Origin: Candidatus Omnitrophota bacterium
GTDB lineage: Bacteria; Omnitrophota; Gorgyraeia; Zapsychrales; Zapsychraceae
Assembly: GCA_018399915.1 (NCBI GenBank)
Contig: JAGYNW010000077.1
Coordinates: forward strand, 1-8,616
Direction: 5' to 3'
DNA length: 8,616 bases
The notes below the pieces were generated by a model that was given only the letters and a program-made list of their open reading frames with translations, ran no database searches and was not told the DNA's origin. Numbering within the stretch: the first letter of the stretch is position 1; the number at the start of each line of letters is the position of its first letter. The position numbers were made by a program, and so were the translations under genes. Shown piece by piece: positions 1 to 6,969 of this stretch.

Positions 1-1656
1 CAGGATGTAAGTGTGGATTTGAAAATCGGCATTGATATCCTTAAAAAAACCAAAGACAGGGTCACCGATCCCTTAGTGGCAGAAAAAATAGACGCATACC
101 TTGACCGCTTACAAGCCAAAAGCCCCATGCAAGATCTGGCCGCGTCTATAACCGAAAAAGAACTCGCACATATTATGCGCGCCAATGTAGACAAGACAAA
201 AAGCGCCCTCTATCATAAAGAGTTAAAAGTCCATGTCGAAAGAAAACTCGCCCTGTTCAGCAGCTGGTATGAATTTTTCCCTCGTTCCGCCAATCCGGAA
301 CCCGGCAAACACGGGTCCTTTGAAGATTGTGAAGAGCTCTTACCGGAGATCGCCCGTATGGGTTTTGATATCATTTACTTGCCACCGATTCACCCTATCG
401 GGATAACCAACCGCAAAGGCGCTAACAATGCTGTTGCGTGTAAAGAAGGTGAGCCCGGTTGCCCCTGGGCCATTGGATCGCAAGAGGGAGGCCATAAATC
501 CATTCATCCCCAATTGGGAAGCCTGGAATCTTTCCAACGTTTTGTGACTAAAGCCCGGGAAAATCATTTGGAAGTCGCGTTGGATCTCGCGTATCAATGC
601 TCACCCGACCATCCCTATGTCAAAGAACATCCTCAATGGTTCAAGTGGCGTCCAGACGGAAAGGTACAATACGCGGAAAATCCTCCTAAAAAATATGAGG
701 ATGTTTTGCCTATCCATTTTGAAACAGAAGATTTTTTGAATCTTAGAGAAGAACTTAAAAGCATTATTCTTTTCTGGATCGAACAAGGGGTAACCGTTTT
801 CAGGGTGGATAATCCCCATACCAAACCATTCGCCTTTTGGGACTGGTTATTCACACAAATCCGAAAAGATCATCCCCAGGTCATCTTTTTAGCTGAAGCG
901 TTTACCAGGCCCCATGTTATGTACCGGCTCGCTAAGGGTGGCTTTAGCCAATCTTATACCTATTTTACGTGGAGAAATACAAAACAGGAATTTACAGACT
1001 ACCTGACAGAATTAACCCAAACCAAAGTCGCGGAATATTTCCGCCCTAATTTCTGGCCTAATACTCCGGATATTTTACCAGTACATCTGCAATATGGCGG
1101 ACGGCCGGCTTTCATTATGCGGGCGGTCATGGCCGCAACCCTGTCTTCAAATTTCGGAATTTACGGTCCCGCGTTTGAATTGTGTATTTCTGAGGCGATC
1201 CCTAACAAAGAAGAATATCTGCATTCGGAAAAATATGAAATCAAACAATGGGATTGGAATAAAGAAGGCCATCTTAAAGATATTCTGGCCAAGCTCAACC
1301 AGATCCGCAAACAGAATCCGGCCTTACAGATGACCCGGAATATCCGTTTCTGCAACATTGATAACGAATCTCTCCTGGCGTATTATAAAGCAACGCCTGA
1401 TTACTCAAATATCATAGTTGTTGTCGTGAACCTGGACCCGTATCATACACAGATCGGCCATTTAAAAATGCCCTTGGAAGAACTGGGCATTGAAAAAGAG
1501 AGATCCTATCTTGCGCACGACCTCTTGAGTGGTGACAGGTTCATATGGCAGGGAGATTCAAGCTATATTGAATTGGACCCCCACAAGGCCCCTGCGCATA
1601 TCATTAATATTAAACGGCATATACGCCGGGAACAAGATTTTGATTACTTTATGTAA
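1..1656 (+). CDS. glgE: GlgE, alpha-1,4-glucan:maltose-1-phosphate maltosyltransferase (5' partial)
   Basis: Cytoplasmic GH13_3 enzyme that transfers maltosyl units from alpha-maltose-1-phosphate onto the non-reducing end of alpha-1,4-glucan, releasing phosphate. The catalytic domain is complete. SSWYEFFPRS opens it (from about nt 259), followed by YLPPIHPIG, SPDHP and the NPPKKY phosphate-site motif. The nucleophile Asp is in FRVDNPHTKP (nt 808-810), the acid/base Glu in FLAEAFTRP (nt 895-897) and the third Asp in PNTPDIL (nt 1069-1071). The SEKY Lys/Tyr pair, which contacts the donor phosphate in characterised GlgE, is also present. A beta-sandwich C-domain ends at TAA 1654-1656. The frame is open to the left edge, and family members carry roughly 110-130 more N-terminal residues (an Ig-like domain), so the true start lies upstream. 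A GTG at nt 13 is in frame but has no ribosome binding site and would delete that domain. The gene is first in this run, 14 nt before treS/mak. Identification is near certain; only the start is unknown. Confidence 0.96.
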   Translation, partial: QDVSVDLKIGIDILKKTKDRVTDPLVAEKIDAYLDRLQAKSPMQDLAASITEKELAHIMRANVDKTKSALYHKELKVHVERKLALFSSWYEFFPRSANPEPGKHGSFEDCEELLPEIARMGFDIIYLPPIHPIGITNRKGANNAVACKEGEPGCPWAIGSQEGGHKSIHPQLGSLESFQRFVTKARENHLEVALDLAYQCSPDHPYVKEHPQWFKWRPDGKVQYAENPPKKYEDVLPIHFETEDFLNLREELKSIILFWIEQGVTVFRVDNPHTKPFAFWDWLFTQIRKDHPQVIFLAEAFTRPHVMYRLAKGGFSQSYTYFTWRNTKQEFTDYLTELTQTKVAEYFRPNFWPNTPDILPVHLQYGGRPAFIMRAVMAATLSSNFGIYGPAFELCISEAIPNKEEYLHSEKYEIKQWDWNKEGHLKDILAKLNQIRKQNPALQMTRNIRFCNIDNESLLAYYKATPDYSNIIVVVVNLDPYHTQIGHLKMPLEELGIEKERSYLAHDLLSGDRFIWQGDSSYIELDPHKAPAHIINIKRHIRREQDFDYFM

Positions 1657-1658
1657 AG

Positions 1659-1666
1659 AAAGGGAG
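1659..1666 (+). promoter_or_regulatory. Shine-Dalgarno sequence for treS/mak
   Basis: AAAGGGAG lies in the 14-nt gap after the glgE stop and ends 4 nt before the ATG at 1671. It supports that start. An ATG at 1667 directly abuts the motif, is in another frame and stops after ten codons, so it cannot be the start. The short gap leaves no room for a promoter or terminator, so co-transcription with glgE is inferred. Confidence 0.7.
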
Positions 1667-1670
1667 ATGG

Positions 1671-4600
1671 ATGAATCCTCGATCACGCACAAACATTGAA
1701 AACAATCCCTTATGGTACAAAGATGCGATTATCTATCAATTGCACGTAAAGACATTTTTCGACAGCAACGGAGATGGCATCGGCGATTTTAAAGGATTAA
1801 CCCAAAAACTCGATTATTTAAAAAACCTGGGCATCTCTGCGATATGGTTATTGCCGTTCTATCCCTCGCCCTTAAAAGATGACGGATATGACATCGCGGA
1901 CTATTATTCCATTCATCCCCAATATGGGACATTAAAAGATTTTAAGGAATTCCTCAAAGAAGCGCACGCGCATGGATTAAGGGTCATAACGGAACTGGTG
2001 ATCAACCACACTTCCGATCAGCATCCCTGGTTCATCCGTGCCAAAAAATCTAAAAAGAATTCCAATTACCGCAATTATTATGTGTGGAACAATACACCCG
2101 ATAAATACAAAGATGCGCGCATCATCTTTAAAGACTTTGAGGTTTCCAACTGGAGCTGGTCTGAAGAGGCGAATTCTTATTACTGGCATCGATTTTATAC
2201 ACATCAACCTGATCTGAACTTTGAAAATCCCAGCGTGCAAAAAGAAATTTTCAAAATCGCGGACTACTGGTTCGGCATGGGCGTGGATGGGTTGCGCCTG
2301 GACGCTGTACCGTATCTTTTTGAACGCGACGGAACCAACTGCGAAAACCTGCCGGAAACCTATGAATTCCTTAAAAAGCTGAGAAAACATATTGATGCCA
2401 AATTCAAAAACCGTATGCTTTTGTCAGAAGCCAATCAATGGCCGGAAGACGCGGTCAAATATTTTGGCAAAGGGGATATCAGCCATATGGCGTTTCATTT
2501 CCCACTTATGCCGCGTATGTATATGAGTATACAAATGGAAGACCGTTTTCCGGTCATCGATATTCTTGAACAAACCCCGAATATCCCAAAAAATTGTCAA
2601 TGGGCCATCTTTCTGCGCAATCATGATGAATTGACCCTAGAAATGGTAACGGATGAAGAACGCGATTATATGTACCGGGCCTATGGCAAAGACGCGCGTT
2701 CACGTATCAACCTGGGCATACGCCGTCGCTTAATTCCGCTCTTGAATAATAACCGCCGCAAAGTGGAACTCATGAATATTTTACTGTTTTCTTTACCCGG
2801 GACACCCATTATCTATTATGGTGATGAGATCGGCATGGGGGATAATCACTTTCTGGGTGACCGCCATGGAGTGCGCACACCCATGCAATGGAGCCCGGAC
2901 CGTAATGCCGGATTTTCCAAAACCAACCCACAACAACTTTATTTGCCTGTTATCATTGATTCGGAATACCATTACGAGACTGTGAATGTCGAAACCCAGG
3001 AAAACAATCTGTCCACGATTCTCTGGTGGATGAAACGCGTGATCGCCATGCGCAAACACTTCAAGGCCTTTTCTCAAGGCAGCATTCAATTTTTGTATCC
3101 GGAGAATGCCAAAGTCATCTGTTTTATCCGCCAATACAAAGACGAACTCATCTTGGTAGTAATTAACTTATCGCGTTTTTCCCAGGCGGTTGAGCTGGAT
3201 CTTAAAGAATATACGAATTATGTGCCTGAAGAAGTGTTCAGTCAGAATGAATTTCCGGTCATAAGGGAAACCCCGTACATCATCACTTTAGGGCCGCATA
3301 ATCATTATTGGTTTTTATTAAAAAAGAAAAAAATTACCTCTAACGAGGTCTTTCGCAAATCTCCCAAACTCAAAGTTGAAAACTCCTGGGAAGAGATCCT
3401 TGATTTAAAATTTATCCGCCGCCTGGAATCTGATATTTTGCCGCAGTATTTCCAAAAAGTACGATGGTTCGGCGGCAAATCACGGAACATCCGCACGATC
3501 AGAGTTGCGGATCAGATATCCATAGAACAAAAAAAACAGACATTCAAGTTGATGCTGATCAATGTCAGCTACACTTCCGGAAATCCTGAGACCTATCTGT
3601 TACCCTTGGCCTTCACGCTTGTGCGCGAGGATAAAACCATTGCCAAGGATTATCCGGAAAGTATTCTCTGCCGCTTATTCCTTAAACGGAAGGAAGGCCT
3701 TTTGTATGACGCGGCTTACAATACCCTGTTCCATGAGATTTTATTGGACATCATCACTCGTCGAAGGAAAATGCGCACCGATTCCGGAAAACTTGTGGGA
3801 TGCCCCGGAAAGAAATTTCTGAAGAACTTAAAAGAAATAAACGGCAAAATATCTTCTCATTTACTAAAGGCCGAACAGAGCAACACGTCTATCCTTTATG
3901 ATAATACTTTTTTTCTGAAATTGTTCAGGAAACTGGAACAAGGTATCAATCCTGATGTCGAGATCACACGCTTTTTGACACAAAAGAAGAACAGCAAAAA
4001 CAGCCCTTCCTACGTCGGACACATTGAATACCAACGTGCGAATGAGGAACCGATATCGCTAAGCCTCTTGCAATCATTTATTCCCTCAGAATCAAATGCC
4101 TGGACCTACTGCCAGGATAATGTGCGGGGATTTTTTGACCTGGTCCTGTCCAAAATCCAGGAATTTCATAAGGACGACAAAAATACCGGGACAACCATGG
4201 ATGATTCTTTACTTGAAAAGATTGAATTTGAAAAACTTATCCAGGGGTTTTTTATCGAAATGATCAAGCTTCTGGGCCGCAAAACAGGTGAAATGCACAT
4301 GATGCTGGCTGAGGAGGGGGAGAATCCGGATTTCAAACCGGAAAATTTTTCCTTACTGTACCAACGCTCTATTTATCAGGCCATGGGAAGCCAGGCCCGT
4401 TTTGTCTTCCGTTTGCTTAAAAAAAACATATCCCGTTTATCCCCATCATTGCAAGGGGAAGCCTCGCCGGTACTTGGCGCGGAAAAAGCGATCATGCAAA
4501 GGTTCAAGTCCATTATTGAAACCAAATATTCCGCTAAAAAAATCCGCATTCACGGGGATTATCATTTAGGACAGGTCCTTTTCACGGGAAAAGATTTTAT

Positions 4601-5039
4601 TATCATCGATTTTGAGGGAGAACCCGCAAAATCCTTAAGCGAGCGCAGACTCAAACGCTCAGCCTTACGCGACATTGCCGGGATGTTACGTTCTTTCCAT
4701 TATGCGGCGTATGCGACTTTGTTCCTCAATAAATCAATCCGGGAAGAGGATATCTTCGCACTGGAATCTGCCGCGGATTTCTGGTATTCCCACATCAGCA
4801 ACATCTTTATCAATTCGTATTTTGACACTATCGGAAAAGCCGAATTTCTGCCAAAAACTAAAAAAGAACTTGAAACCCTGTTGCAGATTTATATTTTAGA
4901 TAAAGCTGTCTATGAACTCGGTTATGAGCTGAACAACCGTCCGGATTGGATCGTAATCCCGCTTCGAGGGATGCGCCATGTACTGGAAACATTTCAAGTT
5001 AAAGAACGAACGCGTAAACGAACGAGGAGAAACTCATGA
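1671..5039 (+). CDS. treS: Trehalose synthase-maltokinase fusion (TreS-Mak)
   Basis: Bifunctional cytoplasmic enzyme of 1122 residues, the usual size for this fusion. Residues about 10-550 are TreS (GH13_16), which interconverts trehalose and maltose. The calcium-type loop is DSNGDGIGDF (31-40), INHTSDQHPW spans 111-120, the nucleophile is D211 (GLRLDAVPYL), the acid/base is E253 (LSEANQWP) and the third acid is D319 (RNHDELTLEMV). The GTNCENLPET and GIRRRLIPLL signatures separate it from ordinary alpha-amylases and oligo-1,6-glucosidases. A Lys-rich linker (about 551-575) leads to the maltokinase half (about 576-1110, the Pep2/Mak type). This half starts with the cap motif QKVRWFGGK and has the ATP-site Lys in FLKLF (K750), the catalytic D963 in HGDYHLGQ and the metal-binding D980 in IDFEGEP. 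It makes maltose-1-phosphate for GlgE upstream. Its stop overlaps the glgB start by ATGA, implying translational coupling. The C-terminus is strongly basic. No frameshift or lost catalytic residue is seen. Confidence 0.96.
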   Translation: MNPRSRTNIENNPLWYKDAIIYQLHVKTFFDSNGDGIGDFKGLTQKLDYLKNLGISAIWLLPFYPSPLKDDGYDIADYYSIHPQYGTLKDFKEFLKEAHAHGLRVITELVINHTSDQHPWFIRAKKSKKNSNYRNYYVWNNTPDKYKDARIIFKDFEVSNWSWSEEANSYYWHRFYTHQPDLNFENPSVQKEIFKIADYWFGMGVDGLRLDAVPYLFERDGTNCENLPETYEFLKKLRKHIDAKFKNRMLLSEANQWPEDAVKYFGKGDISHMAFHFPLMPRMYMSIQMEDRFPVIDILEQTPNIPKNCQWAIFLRNHDELTLEMVTDEERDYMYRAYGKDARSRINLGIRRRLIPLLNNNRRKVELMNILLFSLPGTPIIYYGDEIGMGDNHFLGDRHGVRTPMQWSPDRNAGFSKTNPQQLYLPVIIDSEYHYETVNVETQENNLSTILWWMKRVIAMRKHFKAFSQGSIQFLYPENAKVICFIRQYKDELILVVINLSRFSQAVELDLKEYTNYVPEEVFSQNEFPVIRETPYIITLGPHNHYWFLLKKKKITSNEVFRKSPKLKVENSWEEILDLKFIRRLESDILPQYFQKVRWFGGKSRNIRTIRVADQISIEQKKQTFKLMLINVSYTSGNPETYLLPLAFTLVREDKTIAKDYPESILCRLFLKRKEGLLYDAAYNTLFHEILLDIITRRRKMRTDSGKLVGCPGKKFLKNLKEINGKISSHLLKAEQSNTSILYDNTFFLKLFRKLEQGINPDVEITRFLTQKKNSKNSPSYVGHIEYQRANEEPISLSLLQSFIPSESNAWTYCQDNVRGFFDLVLSKIQEFHKDDKNTGTTMDDSLLEKIEFEKLIQGFFIEMIKLLGRKTGEMHMMLAEEGENPDFKPENFSLLYQRSIYQAMGSQARFVFRLLKKNISRLSPSLQGEASPVLGAEKAIMQRFKSIIETKYSAKKIRIHGDYHLGQVLFTGKDFIIIDFEGEPAKSLSERRLKRSALRDIAGMLRSFHYAAYATLFLNKSIREEDIFALESAADFWYSHISNIFINSYFDTIGKAEFLPKTKKELETLLQIYILDKAVYELGYELNNRPDWIVIPLRGMRHVLETFQVKERTRKRTRRNS
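5005..5028 (+). repeat. Imperfect 12-bp tandem duplication encoding a basic tail
   Basis: Two adjacent 12-bp units (5005-5016 and 5017-5028) match at 10 of 12 positions, both beginning AACGAACG. In the treS/mak frame they give a repeated Arg-Thr-Arg pattern, ERTRKRTRR, at the extreme C-terminus. The second unit runs into the GAGGAG ribosome binding site of glgB. The repeat is read directly from the sequence; any function is unknown. Confidence 0.75.
5024..5029 (+). promoter_or_regulatory. Shine-Dalgarno sequence for glgB, inside the treS/mak 3' end
   Basis: GAGGAG ends 6 nt before the ATG at 5036, an ideal spacing, and lies in the last codons of treS/mak, where it encodes Arg residues. The glgB start and the treS/mak stop share ATGA (5036-5039), a classic arrangement for stop-start reinitiation and matched production of the two proteins. 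It fixes the glgB start. Confidence 0.8.
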
Positions 5040-6967
5040 AAACCATAGGCAATATCAAATACGGTCACAGTTTACTGACAGATCAGGACATTTATCTTTT
5101 CCGTGAAGGAAGCCACTTGCGCCTTTATGAAAAACTGGGTTCCCATTGTATGGATGTTGACGGTGAAGCCGGAGTGCATTTTGCTGTCTGGGCCCCTAAC
5201 GCGAAAAAAGTAAGCGTGATCGGAGATTTCAATGAATGGAACCAGGACACGCATATCCTTTCGGCGCGGATGGACAGCTCCGGCATCTGGGAAGGCTTTA
5301 TTCCCGGTGTCAAAAAAGGGGACCTTTATAAATACGCAATCATTTCCAATAATAAGGATTTCCGCACGGAAAAAAGGGATCCCTTTGCATTTTATTCCGA
5401 GATACCGCCGGAAACCGCCTCTGTGGTCTGGGACCTGGATTATACCTGGAAGGATAGCCCCTGGATGAAGGACCGACACCAGCGAAATGCCTTGAATGCG
5501 CCCATGGCGGTCTATGAATTTCATTTAGGTTCCTGGCGGAAAAAAAAGAATGAAGCCGGACAATTTCTGAATTACCGGGAAATTGCCGAACAACTCGCGC
5601 AATACCTGCACGACATGAATTTTACGCATGTCGAGTTTCTGCCGGTCATGGAGCACCCTTTTTATGGTTCCTGGGGATATCAGACCATCGGGTATTTCGC
5701 GCCAACCAGCCGCTATGGCATTCCTCAGGACTTGATGTATATGATCGAACATTTGCATGAAAAAGGATTCGGCATTATCCTGGATTGGGTGCCATCACAT
5801 TTTCCTTCCGATGGACATGGCCTGGCCTACTTTGACGGTTCTCATCTGTTTGAACACGCGGATCCCCGCAAAGGCTTTCATCCTGACTGGAAAAGCTATA
5901 TTTTCAATTACGGAAGAAATGAAACCCGCGCCTTTCTTATGAGCAGCGCCATGTTCTGGTTTGATAAATACCATATTGATGGTATCCGCGTTGACGCGGT
6001 TGCCTCCATGCTTTACCTGGATTATTCGCGCAAGGCCGGAGAATGGATCCCCAATGAATACGGGGGAAGGGAAAATATCGAGGCCGTGGATTTCATTAAG
6101 AGATTGAACCTGGAAGTCTATAAAAATTATCCCGGTGTCCAGATGATTGCTGAGGAGTCAACGGCCTGGCCCATGGTCTCCCGACCGACATTTACGGGCG
6201 GACTTGGTTTCGGTATGAAATGGAATATGGGCTGGATGCACGACACCATCGATTATTTTTCCAAAGATCCGATCCACCGCAAATACCATCATAACCAGCT
6301 GACCTTCAGCTTGTCTTATGCCTTTACCGAAAATTTTTTATTATCTCTTTCGCATGATGAAGTTGTGCACGGTAAAGGATCTCTTATTAATAAGATGCCC
6401 GGCGATGATTGGCAAAAATTCGCGAATCTGCGGCTCTTGTACGGCTATCTGTACGGACATCCCGGCAAAAAACTGCTATTTATGGGACAGGAATTCGCTC
6501 AACGCGCCGAATGGAACCATGATAAAGAGTTAGAGTGGGAAGTTCTGCAACAGGCCCCTCACGCTCAGATGCAACGATGGGTCAAAGAGTTGAATTATTT
6601 CTACAAAACCGAACCCGCGCTTTTCGACAATGACTTTGACAAGGACGGCTTTCAATGGATGGACTGCCGTGACTGGGAGCGGGGCATTATCAGTTTTATG
6701 CGCAGCGATACTGCAAAAACACACACAATTTTAGTTGTTTGCAACTTCACTCCGGTGGCGCGCACCAATTATAAGATCGGAATTCCCATGGATGGCTATT
6801 GGAAAGAGATCCTTAACAGCGATGCCAAGGAATACGGCGGCACAGGGCAGGGAAACCTCGGCGGATTGGAATCCTCACCGCTTCCCTCTCAGGGACGATA
6901 TAATTCGCTTTCACTTACGGTCCCGCCTTTATCCGTTTTATTTTTCAAGCCGGAAAGGAGTCAGTAA
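5036..6967 (+). CDS. glgB: GlgB, 1,4-alpha-glucan branching enzyme
   Basis: GH13_9 enzyme that cuts alpha-1,4-glucan and re-attaches the piece by an alpha-1,6 link, branching the polymer that GlgE extends. It has 643 residues. The N-terminal LLTDQDIYLF motif and a CBM48/E-set domain (about 44-130, with GVHFAVWAPNAKKVSVIGDF) precede the barrel (about 155-540) and a C-terminal beta domain ending near 640. Catalytic motifs are GSWGYQTIGYFAPTSRYG (211-228), the nucleophile D320 in DGIRVDAVASM, the acid/base E373 in IAEEST and D441 in LSHDEVVHGKGS. The spacing of 53 and 68 residues between these acids equals that of the E. coli enzyme. It lacks the extra N1 domain of the roughly 730-residue enterobacterial form and so is of the shorter type. 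The start is fixed by GAGGAG at 5024-5029 and the ATGA overlap with treS/mak. treZ follows after 2 nt. It would serve both the GlgE route and any classical glycogen route elsewhere in the genome. Confidence 0.97.
   Translation: MKTIGNIKYGHSLLTDQDIYLFREGSHLRLYEKLGSHCMDVDGEAGVHFAVWAPNAKKVSVIGDFNEWNQDTHILSARMDSSGIWEGFIPGVKKGDLYKYAIISNNKDFRTEKRDPFAFYSEIPPETASVVWDLDYTWKDSPWMKDRHQRNALNAPMAVYEFHLGSWRKKKNEAGQFLNYREIAEQLAQYLHDMNFTHVEFLPVMEHPFYGSWGYQTIGYFAPTSRYGIPQDLMYMIEHLHEKGFGIILDWVPSHFPSDGHGLAYFDGSHLFEHADPRKGFHPDWKSYIFNYGRNETRAFLMSSAMFWFDKYHIDGIRVDAVASMLYLDYSRKAGEWIPNEYGGRENIEAVDFIKRLNLEVYKNYPGVQMIAEESTAWPMVSRPTFTGGLGFGMKWNMGWMHDTIDYFSKDPIHRKYHHNQLTFSLSYAFTENFLLSLSHDEVVHGKGSLINKMPGDDWQKFANLRLLYGYLYGHPGKKLLFMGQEFAQRAEWNHDKELEWEVLQQAPHAQMQRWVKELNYFYKTEPALFDNDFDKDGFQWMDCRDWERGIISFMRSDTAKTHTILVVCNFTPVARTNYKIGIPMDGYWKEILNSDAKEYGGTGQGNLGGLESSPLPSQGRYNSLSLTVPPLSVLFFKPERSQ
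6954..6960 (+). promoter_or_regulatory. Shine-Dalgarno sequence for treZ, inside the glgB 3' end
   Basis: AAAGGAG lies in the last codons of glgB and ends 9 nt before the ATG at 6970. Together with the 2-nt gap after the glgB stop it selects 6970 as the treZ start and indicates that treZ is co-transcribed with glgB. Confidence 0.78.
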
Positions 6968-6969
6968 AC

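Noticed and set aside
1657..1670. Possible terminator or promoter between glgE and treS/mak
   Set aside because: The gap is 14 nt and consists of a ribosome binding site and spacer. There is no hairpin, T-run or -35/-10 pair.
1977..2390. 137-codon open frame on the - strand inside treS/mak
   Set aside because: It is antisense to the TreS catalytic core (covering the D211 region), which is fully conserved on the + strand. No recognisable domain is seen.
3529..3536. A8 tract in treS/mak (others at 4419-4426 in treS/mak and 5540-5547 in glgB) as possible programmed frameshift or slippage sites
   Set aside because: All lie inside continuous, family-like reading frames with Lys codons. No stop, overlapping gene or downstream pairing structure is tied to them. 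They are explained by Lys-rich coding and matter only as possible sequencing-error sites.
5072..5524. 150-codon open frame on the - strand inside glgB
   Set aside because: It lies wholly antisense to a conserved catalytic gene, resembles no family I recognise and has no supporting context. It is a by-product of glgB codon use.
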